Shown: in pieces, positions 1 through 10,040 of the stretch
Layout of the letters: each line of letters starts with the position of its first letter
How positions within the stretch are numbered: the first letter of the stretch is position 1
Assembly: GCA_028456385.1 (NCBI GenBank)
Contig: JALNQF010000746.1
Location: forward strand, 1-15,163
Reading direction: 5' to 3'
Source of the DNA: Ophiosphaerella korrae
Taxonomy: Eukaryota; Ascomycota; Dothideomycetes; Pleosporales; Phaeosphaeriaceae
Length of the DNA: 15,163 nt
Position numbers and translations under genes: made by a program
The notes under the pieces: model-generated
Told to the model about the DNA's origin: nothing
What the model saw: only the letters and a program-made list of their open reading frames with translations
The model's database searches: none

Positions 1-900
1 TTACTACCTCTAGGCTATAGTTAATAGAGTTAGAGAGTAGGTTTAGTAAGTACTTTTTAAAGTACTCCTAAGTAAGAGGTTTATTTACGTTTAGATTACG
101 CTTAATATACGTATACTATTATTTATATAAGTCTCCCTTAAAGTATTATAGAGCCTAAAGGACTTTATCCTTTTTTACTCTAAAGTTCTAGAGTATAAAG
201 TAAAATACTATTTTATATAAGTAATAGTACTCTTAGTATTCTTTTAGAGATTTACTTTTATATACTATAGGTATTTTAGGGTAAAGCGTATACTTTATAT
301 ACGTATTATTAACTAAAGAGTCTATATTATACTTTTAAGAGGTAATAATAGTAACCTTAGAGTTATTCTTAGGGGTTATAGCGTAATAAGTAGTTTATTC
401 TTATTCTAAATATACAATCTTGTATTCTAGAGCGTAGAGTATATATAGTTAAGCTAATTTGTCGCGTTTAGTAGTTACTTTATAAATACGTTCTTTAATT
501 GTTACTAGCGTACTTAGTATATAACCTAGCTACGCGCTACTTATACTCTATATAGGGTCTTATTTAACTATTAACTATATATTTTCTTCTATTATTATAG
601 CTTATTATAAAGAGTATATTGTTATTATCTCTAAACTATTAGTAAAGAAGTATTATTATATTAAGAGGTAGCTAGAAGATAATAGTACTTACTATAGGCT
701 ATAGGAGATAGTAAAGAGATAATAGATAGTATTTAATAGTACTACTAGTATCTAAGAGAGAATAATACTTACTTTACTCTCTTTATAAGTATTAAGCCTT
801 TTATACGCCTATATAGCGTACTAGCCCTACTTTAGATTATAACTATATAATATTATAATCTTTAGTATATTAGCTTTACTCTTAACTTATACTAGAGATT
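1..900. other. Gene-free AT-rich flank, slightly richer in CpG
   Basis: I see no gene here. All six frames are broken by TAA/TAG within short distances. The stretch keeps more CpG-containing words (GCGTA, TACG, GCGCG near 470-535) than the DNA to its right, and it lacks that region's strong T excess, so it may be a different old repeat or a less mutated one. No terminal repeat, motif or coding signal that I recognise was found on either strand. Confidence 0.5.
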
Positions 901-1679
901 ATAAGAGTCTTAAGTATTTAACAAACTCTTGTTATAAGTACTTATAAGTAAAGTATATTACTATACTAGTTTATAAGTTAGTATATAAAATACTACAAGT
1001 AGACTAAAGTTTTAATAGAACTTAACTTAATTATATCTAGAGAAGAAGTTTATTAGAGATATAAAATAGTAACTTATAAATTCTTTAAATAATTTATTAA
1101 GGTTTAGAAGTAAGTTAGTATTTCTAATAGTTACACTATTAGTACGCTAAGTAGAATTAATAAGTTAATATACTTAGTTCTTTTTCTTTACTAAGAATTA
1201 AAAGTTACTATATAAGCTTTTACTTAATTTAAAAACTTCTTAGTCTAACTATTTTTAAATTATTTTATTATCTATATCTCTTAGTTTATATAGTATAAAG
1301 AAGCTATTTTCTTTTTAAACTTTATAAAGTACTATATTAATTTAAAATAGTATAAAAATATTAAAGTAAATATAGCTTAACTCTATAAAGTTAAAGCTTA
1401 ATATAGCTTTTTAATATAGAAAAACCTTAATTAGTATTTTTTTTCTTTTAGCTATAGCTAGTTAGTAATCTTTATTTTACGAGCTATTTTTCTATAACTT
1501 AAGTAGTTATAAAAAAAAAAGTAGTGTTATTAGTAATATATTATTAGAATTATCTCTAGCTTAAGTTATTATTTACTAGTAACTTAAGTTCTACTTTTAC
1601 TTTTTAGTTTAATTAACTTTCTACTTTATAAAGCTATACTAAGAAGTTATAAAATAACTATACTTTTTTACTTTTTAAT

Positions 1680-2815
1680 TTATATATAGTATTAAGCTTA
1701 AGATATAGCTCTATCTTTAATAAGCTCTTAAGTATCTATTTTCTTTTTTCTACTTATTTTTATATATTTCTAAAGTCTTCTAAGATTTCTAAAATACTTT
1801 TATCTATAGAAATACTAGCTTATTTTATTATTATTAGATCTAGTTATAGATTATTCTATAATTTGTATTATTAATACTAAGTACTACTAATAGTTCTTTA
1901 GGCGTTTTTTTTTTATTTTTCTATTTTCTTAGTATCTACTTATTAAACTCTACTCTTAGTAGTAAAGTTCTTTATTAGTTTTTCTATTATTACTATATTT
2001 ATCTATTTTATACTTTTTATTCTATTAAATATTACTATAAACTTTATAAAACTATTTTAATTCTTTAACTAATCTTTATAGTATATTTAGCTATTATCTT
2101 TTTATTTAAAAGAGGATTAATAATCTATTATAAATAGGTTTCTAAAACTTATTAAGTAAGAGAGACATTTTATAATAAAAAACTTAAACTAAACTTTAAT
2201 ACTTTTTATTAAAACTAGTACGCCTTATATAATCTTTTTAAAAGACTCTTTTACTCTATTTATAGTACTAGCTATATCTAGCTATTTCTTTTAGTATAGA
2301 AGTTATACTTATACTAGTAGCTAAAGCTATTTTAAAGTAGATTATATTAAGTTTTACTTCTAAATTAAGTAAAACTAGTAGTCTAGACTTATAGACTTAG
2401 ATTTTTACCTTTAAGCATTTTTTTCTAAGTTTTTTAATCTTACTAAGTTAGTTTTATTCTAAGTACTTTTTTACTATATTTATTTTAGCTATAAAACTAG
2501 TAAAGTATATAATTATAATAAAAAGTATTTTAGTAAAGCCTAAGAGTTTATAAGCTCTATATCTAATAATTTTTCTATTTATAGCTTTTACTATTACTTA
2601 GTTAGAAATATTAGTATTTATTATATATAGGTAAAAGCTATTTTAAAATAAAGCTACTAGTAGTTTCTTAGAGCTCTAAAGCGTCTCTTTTAAGTTTTTA
2701 GTTATACTTACTATTAGTTTTATACTAATAAATTCCTCTAACTTATTTACTATAGAAGTTAACTTTATAAGATTTTTAAAAAAGTTTAGTATATTAGCTA
2801 GAAGTATTTATATAA
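1680..2815 (-). pseudogene. Possible unidentified coding remnant, minus strand
   Basis: Reading the minus strand downward from about 2815 to about 1680, one frame can be followed for about 375 codons. About 32 stops interrupt it, all TAA or TAG, a density close to that of the proven gag-pol remnant. It includes stop-free stretches of more than 40 codons near 2690-2815 and a Lys/Arg/Asn/Glu-rich lower half. This is what a RIP-damaged reading frame looks like, but I recognise no domain or motif, and AT-rich DNA can give such a frame by chance. The ends are approximate, because the reverse complement was read by hand. Treat this as a candidate only. Confidence 0.2.
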
Positions 2816-2858
2816 GTAAAGATACTATTACTTTTATAACTTTTTATATTACTTCTTT

Positions 2859-2909
2859 AGTATTTAATTTTAAAGTATTTAATTTTAAAGTATTTAATTT
2901 TAAAGTATT
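2859..2909. repeat. 15-bp tandem repeat, three copies plus a partial
   Basis: The unit AGTATTTAATTTTAA occurs three times without a mismatch at 2859-2873, 2874-2888 and 2889-2903, followed by a truncated copy to about 2909. Identical copies in strongly mutated DNA suggest a recent slippage expansion, or one that arose after the RIP changes. Because the unit is 15 bp, it keeps frame. It lies just beyond the upstream end of the possible minus-strand coding remnant. Confidence 0.85.
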
Positions 2910-4268
2910 AATTTACTTAAGCTTCTTTATATAGTTATTTTATTTATCTATTTTTTAAAAAGTTATTTTAGATCTATTTCTATTTCTATATTATTAAATT
3001 AGGTCTTCTTAGATTTAAGAAACTTTACTTCTTTTTTACTATTATTTTATATAGCTAGAATAAATACTAAAGCTTTTATTTTCTAAACTTTAATTTAGTA
3101 ATATATATAGTTTTAGTAATATCTTCTTTTACTAGATTTCTTTTTATTTTAAGTTCCTATATCTAAAATCTATTATACTCTTAAGTAAGTTTATTACTAG
3201 TATTATCTAACGCTATACTAGCTATTATACTATAAAGTTTAGTATTATATAAAGGTTTATTTTTTTATATTTTAGGTTTTATATTCTTTACTAGATAAAC
3301 TAAATTATTATATTATTTTAGTTACTTCTTACTCTAATATATTTAATAAACTCTTAGTAAGTTACCTTTATACTTTATAAGTATTTTATAGTTTCTAGAT
3401 TAAATTAAATCTATCTATTAAGTATTTTCGCTTTTCTTACTTTATAGTTATTAATATAGTAGTTTAAGTCTTTAAACTTAATATAACTATAAAAGTCTAA
3501 ACTTATACTTACTATATTATTTTAATACTTGAGTTCTACGCTATTCTAAAATAGTAGTAATAAGTTTTTTTTTAAATTATAGCTTTATTATAAAAAGTAT
3601 TACTAACTATAAGTTTACTATAGCTTAAAGAGTTTATAGATACTTATCTACTTTAATTTTTTTTAACTAAGTATACTTCTAGTAACTAAATAAACCTATA
3701 AGTTTTAGTATTTAAGTTATTTATAGCTATAAAAGTAATTACTTAGAGTTTTATTATTTTTAAGTATTTTATAAAATTATTAACTTTTAATTATGTTATG
3801 TCTATTCTTAGAAGTATTTAAACTCTATTTTATCTTTAAGTTTAGTTATAAGAGTTAGGTATAAGGTTTATCTTAAGAAGCTTAAATATTTCTTAAGTGT
3901 TATATAGAGCTATTTGTTATAGCTTATAAGCTTTAGTATACTTATAGTTCTTTTAAAAGCTAAGCTAAAATATTTTACTTATAAGTTTTTTTATACTAGC
4001 TAGTTAAAGTACTTTTAGATTATTTAAAAGTTAATATCTTCTATATTTTTATTCCTTAAGTTATATTTATTATAGACTTTTAATAAGCAGTACTTATTAA
4101 GTCCTTTTACTAAGTAGTATTTTTTTATAGTATCTATAATTATTTTAACTCTTTAGTACTTTATAAATTAAAGGCTATAGTTATTAAAATAGTCTTAGAA
4201 AGAAAAGTTATCTATAAGTAAGTATTACTATAGCTAAGTTTAGAGTACTTTTTCTATTTCTTTTTATT

Positions 4269-4273
4269 ATACT
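4269..4273 (+). repeat. Target-site duplication, left copy (ATACT)
   Basis: ATACT lies immediately before the 5' LTR and is repeated exactly after the 3' LTR at 11342-11346. Five base pairs is the usual staggered cut of Ty3/Gypsy integrases. The exact match shows that the two LTRs belong to one insertion and that the ends were not exchanged by recombination. Confidence 0.93.
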
Positions 4274-4732
4274 TGTTATAGTAGTAACAAGAGAAATCGA
4301 GATAGAGCTAATTAGTCTAAGCTTAGCTACTAATAAAGCATAGGATAAGTAGGGTAATAACTTATAAGATAACAGGTTTAGTTAGGAAGCTAACTACAAC
4401 TTAGATACGTAACAAATTTGTAAATTTACGATCTTAGTAAATATAAAGTTACAAAGTAATTATGTAATAAATTTATAAATTTACGATCTTAGTAAATACA
4501 AAGTAATAAAGTCGCTAAGATAATACTACTATATAGAGATAATAGAGGTGTATTATTAAGATAGTATTAGCAATTTAATTATTAACTATAAGTAACAATA
4601 CTAAGATAGTTATAAAACATCTTCTATTATTTATAGCTTAGTATAGATTACTATATAAACTTTGTTATTACTTCTTAATCTACTAATAACCTAAAGACTA
4701 TTAGGAAGTCGACCCTAAGTAAGCCTATTACA
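4274..4732 (+). repeat. 5' LTR, 459 bp
   Basis: It starts TGTTATAG and ends CTATTACA, giving an imperfect 8-bp terminal inverted repeat (7 of 8 match) within the usual TG...CA ends. It has the same length as the 3' LTR at 10883-11341. By eye the two differ at about 46 positions (about 10%), about 41 of them transitions and about 5 transversions, with no indel. In a working element the LTR would carry the promoter and the RNA end signals. In DNA this AT-rich I cannot assign a TATA box or polyadenylation signal with any confidence. Confidence 0.95.
4407..4511 (+). repeat. Internal duplication in the 5' LTR with palindromic core
   Basis: Two 50-bp copies, 4407-4456 and 4462-4511, lie head to tail with a 5-bp spacer, and the first 42 bp of each align without gaps. 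Each contains an AAATTT-N2-AAATTT element; the second copy (4469-4482) is a perfect 14-bp palindrome, AAATTTATAAATTT. The duplication is also present in the 3' LTR, so it predates this insertion. A repeated palindrome inside the LTR could be a binding site for a host regulator, but that is inference. Confidence 0.8.
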
Positions 4733-4790
4733 TCTTACTAATTTAGACATTAAAAGAAGTAAAGTATAAGTAGCGTATAGTCTAGCTAAT
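4733..4790 (+). other. Leader between 5' LTR and gag, primer-binding site unclear
   Basis: The primer-binding site should sit directly after the LTR. A normal site begins TGG, the complement of a tRNA CCA end, and RIP would turn this into TAG or TAA. A TAG lies at 4744-4746, but I cannot match the bases after it to a tRNA, so no tRNA primer is assigned. Self-priming, known in some fungal chromoviruses, is an alternative. The gag start codon is not visible. ATA codons at 4791 and 4794, in the gag register, are plausible descendants of ATG, and I use 4791 as a nominal start. Confidence 0.4.
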
Positions 4791-5705
4791 ATAATAGTAG
4801 AAAGTTTAACTAAAAAAGTAGCTAAGGCACCTATAAGTAGTTACAAGTTAGATAATATAGTATAGAAGGATATTAAAAACTATATAAATAACTTAATCTC
4901 TAAGAAAAAAGATATAAAAATAGTAATTAACGCTTTAGAAACCTAGAACAAAGAACTCTAAGAGTATACAAAATAAAATAAGGCCTAGATTAAAGCTATT
5001 ATTAAAAGATAAAACTAAATAGAACTAATTATATAATACCTAGAGATAAGTACAATAAAGAAACTACTAAAGATACCTATACTTAAGAAATTTAATAGGA
5101 TAAGAGAGAAACTAAGACCTTTTATAGCTTTAGTATAACTCTAGATAGATATATAAGTACTACACTTTAATATAGAAGAAAAGAAAGTAATATATATTAG
5201 GATATACCTTAAAGAAGATATAATAAGATAGTTTAAACTTTACTAGATAGACTATATAATATACGCTCTAATAATATAGAAAGATAAAACTAGAGCTATC
5301 TTTAGAAGTTACGAATACTTTATTAGACAAATAAAAGTATTATTTAAGGATATAGATATTACCTAATAAGCTAAAGAAAGACTTAAAAAGCTTATATAGA
5401 ATAAGAGTATTCTAGAATATATATTATAGTTTAAATAACTATTACAAAATATAGAATAGAATAAATTAGCTCTAATATTACAATTTAAATAGGGACTAAA
5501 CGTAAAAATTTAATATAAGATAATCTATATAGAAAAACTATAAATACTAGAAGCCTTAAAGTAATAGGTAATATAGATTAATAATAATCTTTATGAATAG
5601 AAGAAGAATAAGTATAGAGGTTATACCTAGAACTATAATAAAAGAGACTCTATAATCTTTAACACTAATAAGGATAAAAAGAAAAAGAAGAATAAAGACT
5701 TTACG
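4791..5705 (+). other. gag (capsid-like) remnant
   Basis: This is the part of gag-pol before the zinc knuckles, about 305 codons. The stretch around 5070-5560 has the look of a retrotransposon gag (capsid) domain: a helical, Lys/Glu/Leu-rich run with a Pro-Ile-Pro-like entry near 5073, a Glu/Lys-rich segment near 5170-5215 and a long Gln- and Trp-rich stretch now marked by stops. A Lys/Asn-rich basic tail (about 5600-5700) leads into the zinc knuckles. Gag would form the virus-like particle that packages element RNA. The assignment rests on position and general pattern more than on single invariant residues. Confidence 0.7.
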
Positions 5706-5816
5706 TACTTTAACTATAGTAAGCTAGGCTACTACGTAAAGAACTACTAATTAAAGTCTAAGAAAGATATAGTATATTATAAATATAAGAAACTAAGATA
5801 CTTTGTAAAAGATTAT
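5706..5816 (+). other. Tandem CCHC zinc knuckles, all ligands lost
   Basis: Two nucleocapsid-type knuckles with exact C-x2-C-x4-H-x4-C spacing lie in the gag-pol frame. The first has its ligand codons at 5706 (TAC), 5715 (TAT), 5730 (TAC) and 5745 (TAC). The second has them at 5775 (TAT), 5784 (TAT), 5799 (TAC) and 5814 (TAT). All eight ligand codons now read Tyr, the outcome predicted if TGY (Cys) and CAY (His) codons are hit by RIP on the antisense and sense strands respectively. The residues between them fit the family: aromatic after the first ligand, Lys and Gly between the second Cys and the His. These knuckles would bind element RNA. Confidence 0.88.
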
Positions 5817-7010
5817 AGAAGTAAGGACCCTAAAAAAGATAAAGAAATGTAGTTAAAAATAACTAAAAAGAAAAAAGAAGTACTATAAGTAGAGGCTAAA
5901 CCTTAAAAGAAAGTAGCTAGGAGTAAAGAAATACAATATATAATACTCTATTAAACCTTTTGTTATAAAGATAACTACTATATATATCTTTTTAGTAAAT
6001 AAAGAGTAAGATAATTTCTAAAAAAGTATAAAGTAGTAGTAATAAAAGAAAGAAGAATAAAAGCTTAGTAAGAAGAAATAGCCTAAGTAATAGACCTACT
6101 AATAGAAGACTTAGGAGGAGAAGAGCCCTAGATTCTATTAATCTAGGCTAAAGAACTAGTACTAGATAAAAAGACTACTATAGCTTCCTTTAAAAGACTA
6201 TAAAGAAGTAAGAGATAAGTTTGTATAAGAGGTATAAAGTATACTTAGCTAGATATATATAGCTATAATAGCTATATAACTATAGCTATAGAAGAATAAA
6301 ATAAAGAATAGAGATTTATATAAATATACTTAATAGTTATAAGTATAGAGAAAGTATATGAAGACTAGAAAGAACGTAATCCTAAAGAAATAAAGTTTAT
6401 ACTATTCTAAGAATAGATAAAGCAATATATAGTTATAGTAGAGAGAATACCTATATAAAGAGAATAGTAATACCTTGTAAGAAAAACGCGATAGATTAAT
6501 AAAGCCTATATACTAAGAGTACTAGTAGTATACTATATCCTAATAATAGATATACCTAGAAAAGATAAGTACTAAAAAGGAGATAACAAGATTATAAACC
6601 TAAAATATCTAGTACACTTTAAAGTATTATAGATATTATACTTAAATAAGAATTATATTATAAATAGAAACCTTAAAGTAAATAATAGAGCGTAGCCTAT
6701 AAGAAGAAAAGGATATAACTATACAAAAGTAATCCTAATAGAAGATATCTAAGGATAGGAAATAATTCTAGAAGATATATACGTAGTAGTAAGGCCTAGA
6801 TCTAAATTATCTAAGAAATATATATAAAGAAGACTATAGTATATATACATATATAATAAATATCTAAGATATAAAGAATATAAACTTAAAGTAGGGCTAT
6901 AGCTTTAAAAAGATAAACAATTTATAAAAGCGCCTAAGTAAGAATAGCTAGAAGGTATAAGAGGCCTATATATTATAAAGATAGGTATATACTAAGGAAA
7001 GAAAGTACAA
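5817..7010 (+). other. Long linker between zinc knuckles and protease
   Basis: About 398 codons separate the last zinc-knuckle ligand from the protease region, with no change of register. Near 5955-5987 there is a short aromatic/Cys patch with one surviving Cys (TGT 5961-5963) followed by TAC at 5976 and TAT at 5985, which could have been Cys and His. I have a general memory of a Cys/His-containing patch in this part of some fungal Gypsy polyproteins but cannot confirm it. The acidic stretch near 6095-6130 and the rest of the linker match nothing I recognise. It could hold the C-terminal part of Gag and the protease N-terminus. Confidence 0.5.
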
Positions 7011-7290
7011 CTAATAATTAATAGTAGAGCTATAAGAAACTTTATATTAAAAAAGTTTATAGAAAGTTAAGAAATAAAGTATATAATAAAGTAATATCCT
7101 TAATAATTAAGTATAATTAAAGGAAAACTATTTTAAGAACCTATTAGGTTCGAGATAGTTTCTTCTATACTAGAACTAGAAGGAATAAAGATTAAAAATA
7201 TAGTTATACATATAATAATAATTTATAATAAACAAGATATAATACTAGGAATACTATAGTTATAAATAACTAACCTATATATTAATTAGA
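6960..7290 (+). other. Retropepsin-like aspartic protease remnant
   Basis: The active-site loop is at 7011-7046 in the gag-pol frame: three aliphatic codons, then AAT (7020, expected Asp), AGT (Ser), AGA (7026, expected Gly), GCT (Ala), ATA (expected Thr) and on to Asn-Phe-Ile. The family motif is D-[ST]-G-A-[TS]. Both the catalytic Asp and the Gly are changed by single G-to-A mutations, so the enzyme is dead. It would have cut Gag-Pol into its mature proteins inside the particle. The outer limits are approximate. Confidence 0.82.
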
Positions 7291-7424
7291 AAATAGGAAA
7301 AATTAACTACTATAAAATAGATACGTTAAAAGCTAATATAAGCACCTATGAAGGAGAATTCCCTAAAGAATACAAAAAATAAGAAAAATAGCTTATAGAA
7401 CCTAAAGACTACCTCCTAGAATAC

Positions 7425-8230
7425 TAACTATAGGACTTAGCGATAGAACTAGAAAAAAGTAAAGACGTAAGATAGAGCCTAGTTTATAGAAAAATAGAAG
7501 AAAAATCTAAGATAGAATAAGCGTTTATTAAAAACGCACTAAAGAAAAGATAAATATAAGAATCTAAGTCCTTAGTAGCCTATAGACTTATCTTTGTAGA
7601 TAAAAAAGAGATAAATAATAAAAGACCTTGTATAGATTTTAGAAAAACTAACGTAATTATAAACAAGAACTAATACTCCTTACTTTAAATAGATAAAATA
7701 CAAGATAGGCTATAAAAAGCAAGAATCTTTACAAAACTAGATATCTAGAACGCCTACTACTAGTTTAGAATTAAGAAAAGTAATAAATAGAAGATAGCGT
7801 TTAGAATATAGTATAGATTATATAAATACCTAGTTATACTATTTAGCTTAATAAACGTACTAGTAGCCTTCTAAGAAAGAATTAATATAGTACTAAGAGA
7901 GTACTTAGACGTATTTATATTTGTATACCTAGATAATATCCTTATATTTTTAGAAATAGAGGAAGAAGACGTATAATATATATATAAAGTACTAGAAAAA
8001 CTAGTAGATAATAAATTATTTCTTAAGATAAGAAAATACAAATTTAATATAAAAGAAATAGATTTCCTTAGATTTATTATTAAACTAGGAAAAATTAAGA
8101 TAAACCTAGAAAAGATTAAGTTAATTAACAAATAGCTAATACTAAAAAACCTTAAAGAGGTACAATAGTTTTATAGGTTAGCGAACTTTTATAGAAAACT
8201 AATAATAGAATAGTCTAAAGATATAGAACT
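7425..8230 (+). other. Reverse transcriptase remnant
   Basis: The frame shows the RT motifs in order. An N-terminal Ser-Lys-Ser-rich entry near 7564 leads to Phe-Val-Asp-Lys-Lys (7593). An Arg-Pro-Cys-Ile-Asp-Phe-Arg block follows near 7620-7645. Motif A is Lys-Leu-Asp with the catalytic Asp intact (GAT 7740-7742). The Tyr-Leu-Asp-Asp box starts at 7926. In that box the first Asp survives (GAT 7932) but the second is now Asn (AAT 7935). The Asn-Phe-Tyr-Arg connection motif lies near 8190. Stops occur throughout, including at the expected Trp or Gln in motif A. RT would copy element RNA to cDNA. Confidence 0.92.
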
Positions 8231-8339
8231 AATAACTAGACTTATAAAGAAAGACACGCTATTTAAATAGATAAAGGAATATAATAAAGTATTTAATATA
8301 ATTAAGAGGAAATTTATAAAAAATCTAGTTATTAGAATA

Positions 8340-8730
8340 TACAACTTAGACCTATTAGTAATAGTAAAAATAGACGCATCTAACTTAGTCTACAGAATAG
8401 TACTAATATAAGAAGACCTAAAGACTAAAAAGGAATACTTAGTTAAATACTTCTCTAAGAAAATAAAGCTAGTAGAGCTTAACTACCTAATCTATAACAA
8501 GGAAATACTAGTAATCTATAAAGTATTTAAGAAATAGAGAGTATACCTATAAAGAGTAAAATACAAGATAAAGGTCTATATAGATTATAAGAACCTTATA
8601 GGATTTATACTAAATAAGGATCTATTACAACGCTATACAAGATAGTAGGAATTCCTATTAATATTTAACCTAGAAATTATATATACAAAAGGGAAAGACA
8701 ATTAACTAGTAAATACTTTTAGTAGAAGAC
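8340..8730 (+). other. RNase H remnant
   Basis: The Ty3-type RNase H signature is clear: Asp-Ala-Ser at 8373-8381 (preceded by ATA, expected Thr), then Tyr-Phe-Ser-Lys-Lys, Glu-Leu-Asn-Tyr at 8475-8486 and Asn-Lys-Glu-Ile-Leu at 8496-8510, and a second Asp at 8583-8585 whose neighbour, normally His, is now Tyr. The acidic catalytic residues I can place (8373, 8475, 8583) all survive, but stops interrupt the frame. The enzyme would remove the RNA strand during cDNA synthesis. Confidence 0.88.
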
Positions 8731-8819
8731 TAGACTTACAAAAAGAAGTAAACGCTACTAGTATAGTTCTAGTATAGAATAAAGAAAGATACCTAGTCCT
8801 AAATATACTTAAAATAGCT

Positions 8820-9840
8820 GTAATACTTAAAAGGAAGAGTAGTAAGCTAAACAAATAGATTTAGAAAGTAACTAAAGAAGTACCTAAAGAAATAGAGAAA
8901 TTAGAGATCTAAGAAGGACTCGTATAAGGCTATAAAAGAATATATATTCTAAAGAAAATTTAGAGAAAATTTATATAATAATTCTATAAATTACTAGTAT
9001 ATAGATACTAAGGAATTAATAAAACTCTAGATAGACTACTACAAGATTACTATATTCTAAAAGCAAGATAGTTAGTAATAGAAGTACTACAAGATTATAT
9101 AGAATATTAAAGAAATAAGTATAATAGATACGCACTATATAGAATACTATAACTAATAGAAATACTCGAATAACTATAGGGAGTTATTACAATAGACTTT
9201 ATTACGAAGTTACCTAAGTCTAAAAACCTAATATTAAGAGTTAAGTATAATAGAATCCTAATAATAGTAGATAAACTTATAAAGTACTTATACTTTAGGC
9301 TATATAAAGAAAAGAGTAGAATAGAAGTTACTATATATTAGGTTCTAGGAACTATAATTAGTTAATATAGACTACTAGATAAGATTATTATAGATAGAGA
9401 CATAAGATTTATATTAAAACTATAGAAAATAATAATAGTATAACTAGAAATACAATACATAATATCTACTACATATTACCTATAGATAGATAGGTAGTTA
9501 GAATAAATAAATTAAATAGTAGAATAATACTTAAGATACTACTTTAATTATAACTAGAATAATTAGGTACTACTACTACCTATAGTACAGTTAGTATATA
9601 ACAGCGCAAAGAATATAGTAACTAGAGTATTACTTTTCTTTATAAACTATAGATTTAACCCTAATATATATTAGATACTAAGAACCTAGATATCTTAGTC
9701 TCTAAGAGGAGAAAACTTTACTAATAGACTTAAGAATATACAAGATTAACTAAAATAAGACGTAGAATTCCTATATAATCGTATAGCTAAGTATTATAAT
9801 AAGAAGTATAAAAAGAGACTCTAATTTAAAAAGAGAGGAA
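8820..9840 (+). other. Integrase remnant (HHCC and D-D-35-E)
   Basis: The zinc-binding N-terminus keeps its spacing: H-x6-H at 8985 and 9006, then C-x2-C at 9096 and 9105. All four ligand codons now read Tyr (TAT, TAC, TAT, TAT). The catalytic core follows, with Asp at 9195-9197 in an Ile-Asp-Phe-Ile context, Asp at 9393-9395 in an Asp-Arg-Asp context and Glu at 9501-9503. The last two are separated by exactly 35 codons, and all three catalytic codons are intact. Stops between them still inactivate the protein. The enzyme would insert the cDNA and make the 5-bp duplication seen here. Confidence 0.93.
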
Positions 9841-10040
9841 AAGTATAGTTAGTATAAAAAAATATTAAAAGTAAGTAACTAAGTCTAAAATTAGATTACG
9901 TTAAGATAGAACTATATAAAATTAAGAAAGAAGTTATACTAGTTATATTTAAACTAAAGCTACCTAACAAGATAAAGATATACCTAACTTTCTACGTAGT
10001 ACTACTAGAAATAGCACTATAAAATACAGAACTACTAGTA
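9841..10040 (+). other. Integrase C-terminal GPY/F module
   Basis: In the gag-pol frame, a Lys-Leu-Asp-Tyr-Val-Lys run (about 9888-9905) precedes GAA CTA TAT at 9909-9917. This is where the Gly-Pro-Tyr motif is expected, with Gly to Glu by G-to-A and Pro to Leu by C-to-T. A Phe-Lys-Leu-Lys-Leu-Pro stretch (9945-9968) and a Leu-Leu-Glu near 10005 complete the usual pattern. This small beta-barrel module links the integrase core to the chromodomain in chromoviruses. Confidence 0.8.

Larger units (their letters stand above)
901..4268. other. T-rich RIP-like flank left of the retrotransposon
   Basis: No intact gene is present. The given strand is strongly T-rich; for example 2401-2460 holds about 35 T and 14 A, whereas the sense strand of the central element is A-rich (5041-5100: about 31 A and 15 T). 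In RIP-degraded coding DNA the sense strand tends to be A-rich, because Lys, Asn, Glu and Asp codons survive. The asymmetry therefore suggests an old coding element on the minus strand. The same bias resumes on the far side of the retrotransposon. Alternatively, this is plain pyrimidine-rich intergenic DNA. I could not recognise any family. Confidence 0.4.

Noticed and set aside
1..900. Copia- or LINE-type reverse transcriptase fragment
   Set aside because: Both strands were read for RT, RNase H and integrase motifs and none could be supported.
4407..4511. CRISPR-like or satellite array
   Set aside because: There are only two copies, with a 5-bp spacer, and both recur inside the second LTR. 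This is an internal LTR duplication.
4733..4760. Specific tRNA primer-binding site
   Set aside because: No stretch after the 5' LTR could be matched to a tRNA 3' end with confidence, even allowing C-to-T and G-to-A changes.
7871..8131. Minus-strand open frame of 86 codons
   Set aside because: It lies antisense to the reverse transcriptase, across the Tyr-Leu-Asp-Asp region. Its Ile/Leu/Ser-rich composition is the mirror of the A-rich sense strand, and it has no recognisable motif. It is a shadow frame.
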